Counted from the stretch's first letter, positions 7,252 through 15,478 are shown. The stretch: 15,798 nt of DNA from an uncultured Bacteroidales bacterium (GCA_902768605.1 CACXLY010000057.1:1-15798), one strand, 5' to 3'. Made by a program: numbers and translations. The notes: a model not told the origin generated them from the letters alone.

Positions 7252-7282
7252 TTTGTTTCTATGCTAAGAAGCACTATCTTTG
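7252..7282 (+). promoter_or_regulatory. Bacteroidetes-type promoter of the 4,6-dehydratase gene
   Basis: TTTG at 7252-7255 and TATCTTTG at 7275-7282 are separated by exactly 19 bases, the best -33/-7 match in the window. Transcription should start near 7288, leaving an A/T-rich leader of about 55 bases before the ATG at 7343. The rest of the 7170-7342 gap shows no gene and only a weak TTTTGA/TCAAAA inverted repeat near 7194-7217. Confidence 0.8.
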
Positions 7283-7342
7283 CCGCGCAGTTGAAACGAC
7301 AGCTCTATATACATTATTAAATTTGTCAACAAAAAAACAGTC

Positions 7343-9283
7343 ATGAATATATTTTCCAGACTCTTCCATTGGTATTTCAGCCGTAGCGCCGTGCCCTACT
7401 GGTGCATCCTGCTATTTGACTTCCTTACCATCATCTTCTGCGGGTATCTCGCATTCTATCTCTTCAACGGCGGCGGTGAGTTGGCAGGCAACTTCTGGCC
7501 CATCCTGTGGGACCTCTGCTTCCTGCTCGTCCCCTTCACCATCGCATTCCGTTACTTCCACACATACAGCAGCGTCTTCCGCTACAGCAGTTTCGTGGAC
7601 CTCTATCGCATCGGCTATGCCATGCTGCTCGGCGCCGCCATAGCCTACGCCATCTATCTGCCGCTGCACTACTTCGTCCCCGCTTTCGACAACCAGTTCC
7701 TGCGCCACTGGCCCAGGCTCATACTGCTGCTGCTGTTTGCCACATCGTTTATGTGCGCCATACGCGTCATCGTCAAGACGATGTACGACCTCCATCGCAG
7801 CAACGGCTTCAGCAAACGCATCTTCATCTTCGGCGCGCAGGACGGCGGCATCAGTCTCGCCAAAAGCATCCGCAACGAACCGATGAGCCGCTACGTCGTC
7901 AGGGGATTCATCAGCTCCGATGACAGCATGAGAGACAAGTGGTTGCTGGGCGTCCGCGTCTGGAGCGAGAAGGACGACGTCGTCGGTATCATGCAGGAGC
8001 ACAACGCAAGCATCCTGATGGTCAGCCCCCTGCAGGCAGCCCACTTCCGCGAACTGGAAACGCTCATCAACGAACTCATAGCCGCCGACATCAAAATCAT
8101 GATGCTGCCCGCCTCTGCAAAGGAATGGGACGGCAAGAGCGAACTGCGCTACAGCCAGCTCCATGAGGTGGACATCGAAGACCTCCTGCCTCGCGACAAG
8201 ATAGAGGTCGACATGAACGCCATCGGCAGTCAGCTCAACGCCAACCGCATCCTCATAACCGGCGCCGCAGGCAGCATAGGAAGCGAGATAGTGCGACAGG
8301 TGGCACGCTTCGAGCCAAAGGAAATGATACTCATCGACCAGGCCGAGACGCCGATGCACGACGTGCGGAGAATGATGTCGGCCAGCTTCCCCGACATCCC
8401 ATGCCACACCATCGTGGCAAGCATCACAAACCAGACATTCATGGAGGACATATTCCGCCGCTTCCGGCCCGACTACGTCTTCCACGCCGCCGCATACAAA
8501 CACGTGCCCATGATGGAAGATAACCCCGCCATGGCCGTGCAGAACAACATCTACGGCACACGCATCATCGCCGACCTCGCCGTCAAATACGGCACCCGGA
8601 AGTTCGTGATGATATCCACCGACAAAGCCGTCAACCCAACCAACGTGATGGGATGCTCCAAGCGCATCTGCGAGATATACTGCCAGTCGCTCAACCAGGC
8701 AGTGGCCGACGGCAAGCTGTCGATGGCAAACGGCCAACCCGCCAGGACACAGTTCGTCACCACTCGCTTCGGCAACGTCCTCGGCAGCAACGGCAGCGTC
8801 ATACCCATCTTCAAGGAACAGATTGCCAAAGGCGGACCCGTCACCGTGACGCATCCCGACATCATCCGTTTCTTCATGCTCATCCCCGAAGCATGTAAAC
8901 TCGTCCTCGAAGCCGGCACGATGGGCAAAGGCGGTGAGATATTCGTCTTCGACATGGGCAAACCCGTACGCATCGCCGACCTCGCACAACGCATGATAAC
9001 ACTGAGCGGAGCCAAGGGATGCGAGATAAAGTACACCGGACTGCGTGACGGAGAAAAGCTCTACGAAGAAGTACTGAACGATGCCGAACAGACCTTGCCC
9101 ACCAAGCATCCTAAGATTATGGTGGCCAAGGTACGCGAATACGACTACGACGAAGCGTGTCGCAACGAGGAACGCCTGCTCGAAGCAAGCTACACCTACG
9201 ACGACATGGGCATCGTGAAGATAATGAAGGAAATCGTGCCCGAGTTCAAGAGCCGACACTCAAAATACGAAGAGCTCGACTAA
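7343..9283 (+). CDS. Membrane nucleotide-sugar 4,6-dehydratase (PglF/WbpM/CapD family)
   Basis: This 646-residue enzyme converts UDP-GlcNAc, or a related UDP-sugar, to a 4-keto-6-deoxy sugar, the first step toward bacillosamine-, QuiNAc- or FucNAc-type residues. Four membrane segments lie at about 19-41, 52-72, 88-110 and 124-146. A Rossmann-like domain begins at KRIFIFGAQDGG (158-169). The catalytic extended SDR domain starts at RILITGAAGSIGSEI (302-316), carrying the GxxGxxG dinucleotide motif. It continues with HAAAYKHVPMME (381-392), ISTDKAVNPTNVMGCSK (424-440) with Met in place of the usual SDR Tyr, as in the family, and RFGNVLGSNGSVIPIF. Length and order are those of complete WbpM-type proteins. 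It converges on the WecA-like gene, so the two likely act in one polysaccharide pathway: the dehydratase supplies the sugar that is loaded onto undecaprenyl phosphate. Confidence 0.95.
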   Translation: MNIFSRLFHWYFSRSAVPYWCILLFDFLTIIFCGYLAFYLFNGGGELAGNFWPILWDLCFLLVPFTIAFRYFHTYSSVFRYSSFVDLYRIGYAMLLGAAIAYAIYLPLHYFVPAFDNQFLRHWPRLILLLLFATSFMCAIRVIVKTMYDLHRSNGFSKRIFIFGAQDGGISLAKSIRNEPMSRYVVRGFISSDDSMRDKWLLGVRVWSEKDDVVGIMQEHNASILMVSPLQAAHFRELETLINELIAADIKIMMLPASAKEWDGKSELRYSQLHEVDIEDLLPRDKIEVDMNAIGSQLNANRILITGAAGSIGSEIVRQVARFEPKEMILIDQAETPMHDVRRMMSASFPDIPCHTIVASITNQTFMEDIFRRFRPDYVFHAAAYKHVPMMEDNPAMAVQNNIYGTRIIADLAVKYGTRKFVMISTDKAVNPTNVMGCSKRICEIYCQSLNQAVADGKLSMANGQPARTQFVTTRFGNVLGSNGSVIPIFKEQIAKGGPVTVTHPDIIRFFMLIPEACKLVLEAGTMGKGGEIFVFDMGKPVRIADLAQRMITLSGAKGCEIKYTGLRDGEKLYEEVLNDAEQTLPTKHPKIMVAKVREYDYDEACRNEERLLEASYTYDDMGIVKIMKEIVPEFKSRHSKYEELD

Positions 9284-9290
9284 GACACTC

Positions 9291-9378
9291 GTCAGATTCA
9301 GCTGTTTGACATGTCATATTCAATTGTTTGACCTGTCAAATTTAGCTGTTTGACTTGTCAGATTCAGCTGTTTGACTT
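9291..9378. repeat. 22-bp tandem array of a different sequence between convergent genes
   Basis: Four units starting at 9291, 9313, 9335 and 9357 keep an exact 22-bp period. Each begins GTCA and ends with TGTTTGAC plus two bases, with a mid-unit core of CAGCTG or a variant. The junctions create short palindromes: TGACATGTCA at 9307-9316 and TTTGAC-CT-GTCAAA at 9327-9340. The sequence does not match the CACAGCAAG family beyond the shared period. The last unit overlaps the end of the WecA-like gene and encodes its final residues KSNS and its TGA stop. It fills almost the whole gap after the dehydratase stop (9281-9283) and could act in termination for both genes, though no T-tract is present. 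Confidence 0.95.
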
Positions 9379-10443
9379 GTCGGCAAGCATCAGCACTCCC
9401 CAAACGACCATATAGAGAGCAATATCCATCGCCACGATTAGCGGCATGGGGAAATTGCACTGCCACAAGGCGTAGTTGATGACGCAGATAAGCAGGAAGA
9501 ATATCAATATGACGGCCAGCGCTGCGTGCATCGACAGACCTACATTCATCAGGATATGGTGGATGTGAGTCTTGTCGGGCTGGAAGATGCCGTGTCCCGT
9601 CAGGCGACGCTGCAACGCCACACGCACGACGTCCACCACTGGTATGAGCAACAACGTGATGGAGATGAGCATCTGCTTCTCACCGCAATCCTCTGGCGCA
9701 ATGGGGCGCATGAGGCTCTTCAGGCTCATATAGGCACAGACGTAGCCCAGGAATAGGCTGCCCGAATCCCCCATGAAGATCTTCTGCCCGCCTACCTTGC
9801 CAAAGACGTTGAACACCCAAAAGACAATCAGCGAACCCACAATGGCCGCATCCAGCGATGCTATGGCCATGTGCTTCGTGAACAGACACGTATAGGCAGA
9901 CAAAATCATGATGCAGAGCCCGGATGACAAGCCGTCGATGCCGTCTATCAGATTTATGGCATTTACGATAGTAATGATAGCCACTACCGTCAGAGCGTAA
10001 CCAATCCAGAAAGGTATTTGATGTATGCCGAAAAGGCCATTGAGGTCCGTGATGACAAGGTTGCACGTAGGCAGGATAAACGCAGCCACAGCCTGTATGA
10101 TGAATTTGTGACTGGCCTTCACGCCGTAGCGGTCGTCGATGAAACCTATCAGGTAGATAATCAGTCCGCCAAACGTCATGAGTATCGTCGAGACACCAAA
10201 CACGAACTCACTGCCTCCCATCAAGACCTGTACCCATGAAGCCACGAAAAGCCCCACCACGGCAGCTGGCATGAATATCAATCCGCCAAGGCGCGGCACA
10301 GGTATGCGATGCACTTTCCGCTCGTCCGGAAAGTCAAAATATTTGAAACGAAGGCACCCTTTTATTATAAGAGGCAAGCCCACAGACGTCACTATCACAG
10401 CCGAAAGGAATGATGCAAGAAGGGGAAATACGGTGGTGTTCAT
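9364..10443 (-). CDS. WecA/MraY-family undecaprenyl-phosphate sugar-1-phosphate transferase
   Basis: This 359-residue polytopic inner-membrane protein should transfer a HexNAc-1-phosphate or related sugar phosphate from UDP-sugar to undecaprenyl phosphate, starting a surface glycan. Family motifs are in order: DERKVHRIPVPRLGG (40-54), the catalytic Asp pair FIDDRYG (Asp103, Asp104), NAINLIDGIDG (161-171) with Asn164 and Asp167, FMGDSGSLFLGY (223-234), and the cytoplasmic KTHIHHIL (291-298) typical of WecA/TagO rather than MraY. About ten hydrophobic segments are visible. It is the last gene of the minus-strand operon, 23 bases after the lipoprotein gene, and its final four codons and stop lie inside the 22-bp array at 9291-9378. 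The sugar donor cannot be read from the sequence, but the converging dehydratase hints at a 6-deoxy amino sugar. Confidence 0.95.
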   Translation of the reverse strand: MNTTVFPLLASFLSAVIVTSVGLPLIIKGCLRFKYFDFPDERKVHRIPVPRLGGLIFMPAAVVGLFVASWVQVLMGGSEFVFGVSTILMTFGGLIIYLIGFIDDRYGVKASHKFIIQAVAAFILPTCNLVITDLNGLFGIHQIPFWIGYALTVVAIITIVNAINLIDGIDGLSSGLCIMILSAYTCLFTKHMAIASLDAAIVGSLIVFWVFNVFGKVGGQKIFMGDSGSLFLGYVCAYMSLKSLMRPIAPEDCGEKQMLISITLLLIPVVDVVRVALQRRLTGHGIFQPDKTHIHHILMNVGLSMHAALAVILIFFLLICVINYALWQCNFPMPLIVAMDIALYMVVWGVLMLADKSNS

Positions 10444-10466
10444 GTTCTTTCTATGCTTAGCTATTC

Positions 10467-10898
10467 TTAATACTTTCTAAACGTAAGGACGTCCTGCGCG
10501 TTCGTCTTCAGCACCATCGTGCCGCCCGTCAGGACTTCAACCCATAAGATGCCGTCTTCCGGCACGCCGACAAGCGAGAGGACCGACATCGGCTGAACCT
10601 CGTCATGCCCTTCTCCGACATATTCTATAGGGTCGTAAATACGTATCTTCTCAGGAGTAACCTCCAGCGATGTGCGGATGTAGAAGATCTTGCCACTCTG
10701 CTTACGGAAGCTCGCCATCTGTAACTGGAAGCTGTAGAATATCATCTCCTTCTTCGTGGCTTTGATGTTGCCATTGGCGTCACGCCATTCCGTCAGCTGC
10801 CACATGCCGTCGAGGTCGCCGTTGCAATCCCACTTGTCGCAGCTCGTCATGGCTGTCAGCATCATCGCCAAAAGGAATATGAAGTCTCTTCTTCTCAT
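10467..10898 (-). CDS. Small lipocalin-like lipoprotein
   Basis: The 143-residue product starts at the ATG at 10898, one base after the stop of the Wzi-like gene; a longer frame back to 10925 would put nine residues in front of the signal peptide. MRRRDFIFLLAMMLTAMTSC ends in a lipobox (TSC), so Cys20 is the predicted lipidated residue. The mature part begins CDKWDCNGDLDGMWQLTEW, and DLDGMWQL is the usual opening of Bacteroidetes lipocalin-like lipoproteins. The rest alternates strand-like blocks (EMIFYSFQLQMASF, KIFYIRTSLEV, ILWVEVL, MVLKTNAQDVLTFRKY), consistent with a small beta-barrel. No function is known from the sequence. Its place between the Wzi-like and WecA-like genes suggests an accessory role at the outer membrane in the same pathway. 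Confidence 0.85.
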   Translation of the reverse strand: MRRRDFIFLLAMMLTAMTSCDKWDCNGDLDGMWQLTEWRDANGNIKATKKEMIFYSFQLQMASFRKQSGKIFYIRTSLEVTPEKIRIYDPIEYVGEGHDEVQPMSVLSLVGVPEDGILWVEVLTGGTMVLKTNAQDVLTFRKY

Positions 10899-10899
10899 G

Positions 10900-12408
10900 T
10901 CAGTCGGTTTTGCGTATCCATCCATCCCATGCCAGTGTCAGCATGGCGCCATTGGCGTTTCCCAACAGGGTTCCGTCGTTATGACCGTATGCAGCCGCCA
11001 CGCTCAGCCCGCACAACCAGTCGGGTCTATATGTAACTTCAAAGAGCAGGAAATGACCTTTCAAGGGATTCATCACGGGACGGTCGTACGACCCGAGGTT
11101 TTTCTCGAAGGTATATAATGCCTTCCACGACAGCCAGCCAAAGGGATTGCCCTTCAACCCGACATGATGCGCATTGACGCGATTGAAGTAGTTGTGCAAG
11201 TCTGCCCGGACACCGAGATACCCATTGTACATCGGGGAAAGGATAAGTGGATTGCCCATCACGAAGCCTGCATGCTGCCAGGAACCATAGACGTGATGGT
11301 TGTAGTACGCATCGTTAGCGCTTATCTGCTGCGGGTTTTCGTATGTGGCGTCGTGGAAGATAGGTCCGCTCTGGTTCATCGTACCGAGATGTTCATAGAC
11401 GAGATTGCTTACATAGCGGTTCTTGGGGAAATTGACTTCGACTCCCAAAAGCATGTCTTTCCAGAAGCCATACTGCATACCCAGCTGGCTGTGGTCTTCG
11501 AAGAGATGATCCATATAGCCGCCCACGCTCCAGCCTTTGCCTGCCCAATCCAAACGGACGTGCCATGAGCCGATATGATTGCCGGTTGCGTTGGAAAAGA
11601 CGTCGTCGTTTACGTCGCCACCGCTCGGCACAAATGCGTTCAGCATATTCCCGCCAAGCTTGATGCCCTGCTCGAGCCCTTCCATTTGGTAGCTCGTCAC
11701 GTTATATCCCCGACCGCCAAACTGACATGCCATCTCGAGTCCCCACTTCAAAGTCAACGGGAACTTCTCCGCGTTGCCTATCCTCATGAGCAGTGCCTTC
11801 GAGTGAAACTTGCTGCCTTGCGTATAGAGGGCACGTGTTCGGCCAAAATCTTGCTGCCACTTGCCGTCCGTGTACCAGCCGTACGCGATATGTGCCTTGA
11901 CGGCAAACCAGCCTTTTGTGCCCGGGACGTCCCAGAAGTCGGGCAGCTCTATGCGAACCTGCGGCAGGGGTCGGGCATTGACACCCAGCGTCATGCCTCC
12001 CGTTGAGAGTTCCTCATTCTTCAGTTCCGAAGCCCTCTCTTTCTGACCGACCGAGAGTCGCAGCATCTTCCATTGTGCGTCGACGAATGCTTGTTGAATG
12101 CTGAACTTGCACTGATTGCCGTAACCCGACACAAGGTCGGCTCCGTAGCCCAAACGCCAGGCTCTCAACGAGTCCGCATCAATGTCTCGCTTGATGTATG
12201 CACGAGCCAGAACCGTATTGTCCTTAAGGGATCCCAGGCCGTACCTGTTATTGGTAAACCAGAAAGGGGACTTGTCGCCTTTTCCGAAAGTACCCCGTAC
12301 GCTTGCACCATATTGGATGTCTTCTCCCAGACGTTTTATCTGAGGCTTGATGCCGAGAGGAATGAGCATCAGGCACATAAAGGCGATTATGGTGTACCTC
12401 GTCTTCAT
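10900..12408 (-). CDS. Wzi-like capsule assembly outer-membrane protein
   Basis: The 502-residue protein resembles the Capsule_assembly_Wzi family of outer-membrane beta-barrels. In the founding member Wzi is an 18-strand lectin that fixes capsule to the cell surface. Residues 1-23 are a signal peptide (MKTRYTIIAFMCLMLIPLG). The mature part opens with YGASVRGTFGKGDKSPFWFTNNRYG, typical of the Bacteroidetes branch. It then runs through many amphipathic strands with aromatic girdles (AFVDAQWKMLRLSVGQK, WFAVKAHIAYGWYTDG, SWHVRLDWAGKGWSVGGYMDHLFED, GHFLLFEVTYRPDW). The true start is the ATG at 12408: it gives the signal peptide and overlaps the GT2 stop by four bases (ATGA). An in-frame ATG at 12537 would add 43 residues lying over the GT2 gene. 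Tight coupling to the glycosyltransferase supports a role in the same polysaccharide system. Confidence 0.88.
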   Translation of the reverse strand: MKTRYTIIAFMCLMLIPLGIKPQIKRLGEDIQYGASVRGTFGKGDKSPFWFTNNRYGLGSLKDNTVLARAYIKRDIDADSLRAWRLGYGADLVSGYGNQCKFSIQQAFVDAQWKMLRLSVGQKERASELKNEELSTGGMTLGVNARPLPQVRIELPDFWDVPGTKGWFAVKAHIAYGWYTDGKWQQDFGRTRALYTQGSKFHSKALLMRIGNAEKFPLTLKWGLEMACQFGGRGYNVTSYQMEGLEQGIKLGGNMLNAFVPSGGDVNDDVFSNATGNHIGSWHVRLDWAGKGWSVGGYMDHLFEDHSQLGMQYGFWKDMLLGVEVNFPKNRYVSNLVYEHLGTMNQSGPIFHDATYENPQQISANDAYYNHHVYGSWQHAGFVMGNPLILSPMYNGYLGVRADLHNYFNRVNAHHVGLKGNPFGWLSWKALYTFEKNLGSYDRPVMNPLKGHFLLFEVTYRPDWLCGLSVAAAYGHNDGTLLGNANGAMLTLAWDGWIRKTD

Positions 12409-13268
12409 TCTTCGCTTTTCGTTTTCAGGCTCTTCAGCAGTCGTTTGTTGAAGCGTCGCCTTCCGCGATCGTAAATCCAACCCCACTTGTTGAAGTACTT
12501 CACCACACTTATCATGTGGGCCACGGACAACTTCCACTTGTGGTACGACAAACGGCTGAACCTGTGATATATGCTGACAGAGGGGAAGAACATTGTCTTG
12601 TACTTGGCATGGAGGCGGCGTGTGATGTCCACATCTTCCATATACATAAAGAAGCGCTCATCGAAGAGGCCTTCGCTCTTCAATGCGCTCATCCTAAAGA
12701 ACATAAAGCAGCCGGACAGGAACGGCACATTCATTTCCTTGTCATACCCCGAGTGTCGCAACTCGAAGCGATTGTTCCTCCGGGCTATGAGTTTACCTGG
12801 CAGGAAGAATCGGCTGAAGAGATCGAGGGGCGTTGGGAGCAGCTTGGCGAGGCATTGCACTGAGCCATTGAGGAAAAGCACTTTAGGCATCACCTGCGCG
12901 ATGCTGTCGTCATCTTCCATCAGGCGCCATAAAGCGGGAATCACATCGGCACCGAACCACACGTCGGGGTTCACGACAAGATGGTATTGGCTGCCCTCCT
13001 CCATCGCCTTGCGGAGAGCCACGTTATGCCCTCCGCCGTAACCCTTGTTCTCCTGCTTGATGTATTCCAGCTGGAAGCCTCTGCCCTCGTGCTTGAGGTA
13101 CTCGTCATCCCTGCGCTTATACTCCTGCAGCTCGCCCTCAAGCCCTTCAAATGTATCGCTATGGTCTATTATCCAAAGCTTCTGCACGGGCGATATGAGC
13201 AGACTGCGCAAGATGCCTTCCAGGTCCAGCAGGTTGTTGTTATATGTTACTATCGATGCAGTTATCAT
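12405..13268 (-). CDS. GT2-family glycosyltransferase (rhamnosyltransferase-like)
   Basis: This 287-residue soluble GT-A enzyme transfers a nucleotide-activated sugar to a lipid-linked acceptor at the cytoplasmic face of the membrane. The N-terminus ITASIVTYNN (2-11) is the first nucleotide-binding strand. ENKGYGGGHNVAL (73-85) is the Rossmann loop common to WbbL/RfbF-type enzymes. VVNPDVWF (98-105) holds the metal-binding Asp102, and FLSGCFMFFR followed by FDERFFMYMEDVDITRRL (202-219) carries the catalytic-base-type ED pair. Length matches the family. The acceptor and sugar cannot be deduced. It lies 71 bases after the acyltransferase fusion gene and overlaps the Wzi-like gene by four bases. 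A 9-bp inverted repeat sits immediately in front of its ATG. No convincing TAnnTTTG box is seen in the gap, so it is probably co-transcribed from 15407-15414. Confidence 0.93.
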   Translation of the reverse strand: MITASIVTYNNNLLDLEGILRSLLISPVQKLWIIDHSDTFEGLEGELQEYKRRDDEYLKHEGRGFQLEYIKQENKGYGGGHNVALRKAMEEGSQYHLVVNPDVWFGADVIPALWRLMEDDDSIAQVMPKVLFLNGSVQCLAKLLPTPLDLFSRFFLPGKLIARRNNRFELRHSGYDKEMNVPFLSGCFMFFRMSALKSEGLFDERFFMYMEDVDITRRLHAKYKTMFFPSVSIYHRFSRLSYHKWKLSVAHMISVVKYFNKWGWIYDRGRRRFNKRLLKSLKTKSEE

Positions 13269-13271
13269 CCG

Positions 13272-13300
13272 CGTTATATTCTCATTCTGATAATATAACG
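13272..13300 (-). promoter_or_regulatory. Inverted repeat just upstream of the GT2 start codon
   Basis: CGTTATATT (13272-13280) and AATATAACG (13292-13300) are perfect reverse complements with an 11-base loop. In the transcript the hairpin would end three bases before the GT2 ATG at 13268 and would occupy the ribosome landing area. There is no T-run after it, so it does not look like an intrinsic terminator. It could also be an operator for a dimeric protein. Confidence 0.6.
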
Positions 13301-13339
13301 TATGTGATAAACATTTTATTGCATAACTTTACCAATTTG

Positions 13340-15388
13340 TTAAACGATGCAAACGTTTTCTTGTCGCACATCATTCTTCTGCCCGATGGCAAGCATGCAA
13401 AAAGGGAGGGCTGTGGAAAAATAGGTAATGTCATAAGCAGAAGAGAAGAGGTCCCAATTCTCGGCCTGATACATGTTATGAACGAAGGTGACGACCACAA
13501 AGGCGGCGAGCATCAAGCTTGAATTTCGGTAATACCGATCTTCACGGCCTTCGTGGTTCATCGCAAGGAAGATGGCAAGAGGAATAAAGACTATGAAATC
13601 CAAGAGGTTACCTTGACGAGTCTGCAACGCCCAAGGATTGTTTTGGTAATGATAGAACTCATGCCAGTCCCACAGAGCAAAGGGCAAAAATGTCAGCAGG
13701 AATACCGAAATTGTAAGTGACAGAACGGCAATCTGACTGCGCCAGCTCATCCTGACGAAGTATGGGAGAAGCAAAATCGAAAGCGGGACAAGAACCAGGA
13801 TTCTCGTACATGCCAGCAGACCGACCGCACTGGCTATCCACCACATCTTCCTCTCCACCCACTCCTGACTCATCCGGGGAAAGACAAGATTGGTGATTGC
13901 AGCCAGCAACAGGAAGTTCGTGATGAGGTCGCTCCGCACCGCAGTCTCGTACCAAACTGCCACAGAAGAGCAAAGCAACAGACTGGCTATGAGAGCCTTC
14001 CACTTGCCATGTATCTTCCAGCAACTCCAAATGAACAAAGCCGCTGCGGCAAAGAAGGACAGCCCGACATTGCCTAAAAGGAAGAAAGGAATGTGCACGA
14101 GCTGCCATATCGGGAAGGGCGACGCATTGCCGCCCAAATGCGTATTCGCGCTATAAGGATAAATGCCTGACAGGAGGTTCTCTATCGGGAAATGCAACGC
14201 CGACCACCTATCCACCTGAATGCCATAAGGGTCGATGGCATACTGCACAGCCAACATCCCGACAAGAGCCACCATACAGCCAATCGTCAGGATACAGAAC
14301 TGCCTGCCCTTGGATTGTGAACTATTATTATATAAATAAGGTATCACCAAACGAAGCAAAACGTAATAAAAGACAACGGCAGCAAGGGTGGCAAAAAGGG
14401 CAACACGCTCGGAAACTCTCGCCGAATACTTTGCGACGAAAAGCACATTGATGCCGATGAACAACGCCTCTGCAATGTTTAGTTTCTTCTCAACGAAACG
14501 CCTGTATATCATCAGGATAGCAAAGGCTATGGCTGAATAGGCAAGGAAGGTGACCGTGCCCTTTGCGTCCGTTATCAAACTGATGAAAGGAATGTGAGCG
14601 ATGTAAATCTCCAGGCTGTACTTGCCAGCGGCCTGCAACAGCCTACTGCTTCCCACGCGGAGCATCAGAAGCAGAGGAATCGCAGCCAAGCCCAGCGTAA
14701 GCCGGGAGGGACACAGCAGGTAATTGTACGCAACACTTCCCTTCAAATCATGCAACGTCGGAACCATCCTCAAGCCTAAGAACACAGCCCCAATGATTAG
14801 CAGCAGAAACGTCCATCTCCTCAACTCACTGAAAGAGAGCGATTCCAGTCGGCTTTTGTACGTAGAGAGCAATACGCCAGCCAGGAAACTGAACGACTGC
14901 TCCGCTTCGAAATGACCATACTGCAACCTCAAATTCAGGCAGAGGAAAGAGCAGGCAAAGAAGAAAAGCAACCGCAGACGGCCGCTCATGAAGCGCGTCC
15001 CAATCCAATAGACAGCGTAACACTTCAGGATGAAAAATACAAACCAAAACCTCGGACTGACGTAGAGTAACTCGTCCAGACACCCGTGCATCGAAATGCC
15101 GGGCCAAAAAGAAGAAAACAGGTAGTTATAGGCACAAACGAAAAACGTGAAAGGCAAAACCACCTTCTCCAAGCGCTTCAGCCAGAAACCCTCAAGCCCA
15201 TTCTTGCGAAACGACTCTTCAAGCCCGTAACCGCTAAGTATCAGGAAAACAGCCACAAAAAGCCCACCCCACATATTGATTACAGGAGAGATGTCGTATC
15301 CCAGCAAGATGTGGAACACGAGAATCCCAATCGCGGCAAAGCCTTTAAGCGCCAGCGTATTTGTCCTCGAAAGCAACTCCATCGTCAT
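13340..15388 (-). CDS. Acyltransferase-3 domain fused to a GT-C-type membrane glycosyltransferase
   Basis: The 682-residue polytopic membrane protein has two parts. Residues about 1-310 are an acyltransferase-3 (OafA/NodX-like) domain: RTNTLALKGFAAIGILVFHI with His26, FLILSGYGL (49-57), RFWFVFFILKCY, and AGKYSLEIYIAH with His265. Such domains O-acylate glycans across the inner membrane. Residues about 365-670 read like a GT-C enzyme of the GT87/GT39/DUF2029 type: YAIDPYGIQVDRW with Asp386 and Asp393, ALHFPIENLLSGIYPY, then SPFPIWQLVHIPFFLLG, followed by hydrophobic segments; such enzymes use polyprenyl-phosphate sugars. A linker with further membrane segments joins them. The start at 15388 (ATG) is chosen because a TTG in frame at 15409 lies inside the promoter box; ATG at 15382 is the other option. 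First gene of the polysaccharide operon. The second half is assigned with moderate confidence. Confidence 0.82.
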   Translation of the reverse strand: MTMELLSRTNTLALKGFAAIGILVFHILLGYDISPVINMWGGLFVAVFLILSGYGLEESFRKNGLEGFWLKRLEKVVLPFTFFVCAYNYLFSSFWPGISMHGCLDELLYVSPRFWFVFFILKCYAVYWIGTRFMSGRLRLLFFFACSFLCLNLRLQYGHFEAEQSFSFLAGVLLSTYKSRLESLSFSELRRWTFLLLIIGAVFLGLRMVPTLHDLKGSVAYNYLLCPSRLTLGLAAIPLLLMLRVGSSRLLQAAGKYSLEIYIAHIPFISLITDAKGTVTFLAYSAIAFAILMIYRRFVEKKLNIAEALFIGINVLFVAKYSARVSERVALFATLAAVVFYYVLLRLVIPYLYNNSSQSKGRQFCILTIGCMVALVGMLAVQYAIDPYGIQVDRWSALHFPIENLLSGIYPYSANTHLGGNASPFPIWQLVHIPFFLLGNVGLSFFAAAALFIWSCWKIHGKWKALIASLLLCSSVAVWYETAVRSDLITNFLLLAAITNLVFPRMSQEWVERKMWWIASAVGLLACTRILVLVPLSILLLPYFVRMSWRSQIAVLSLTISVFLLTFLPFALWDWHEFYHYQNNPWALQTRQGNLLDFIVFIPLAIFLAMNHEGREDRYYRNSSLMLAAFVVVTFVHNMYQAENWDLFSSAYDITYFSTALPFCMLAIGQKNDVRQENVCIV

Positions 15389-15406
15389 AAATAAGCCTTC
15401 AGACTG

Positions 15407-15414
15407 CAAAGATA
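15407..15414 (-). promoter_or_regulatory. Bacteroidetes-type -7 box for the polysaccharide operon
   Basis: The minus strand reads TATCTTTG, followed by about 18 bases to the ATG at 15388. The surrounding ATTCGTATCTTTGCA is the same as around the GH43 -7 box at 3900-3907. No clear -33 TTTG is found about 19 bases upstream. Confidence 0.65.
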
Positions 15415-15478
15415 CGAATTAATTATCAATCTACCACATCCCGAAGAAGATTTTCTTTACAGAAGCCCCCGCCACCCC

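Noticed and set aside
7412..9259. A 615-codon minus-strand open frame
   Set aside because: It is antisense to the dehydratase, whose motifs are unmistakable, and has an abnormal His/Asp/Val composition.
12409..12537. Upstream start for the Wzi-like protein
   Set aside because: The extension lies over the GT2 gene and would bury the signal peptide; the ATGA overlap at 12405-12408 is the normal coupling.
15389..15409. TTG start for the acyltransferase fusion gene
   Set aside because: The TTG is the end of the TATCTTTG promoter box and would be upstream of the transcript.
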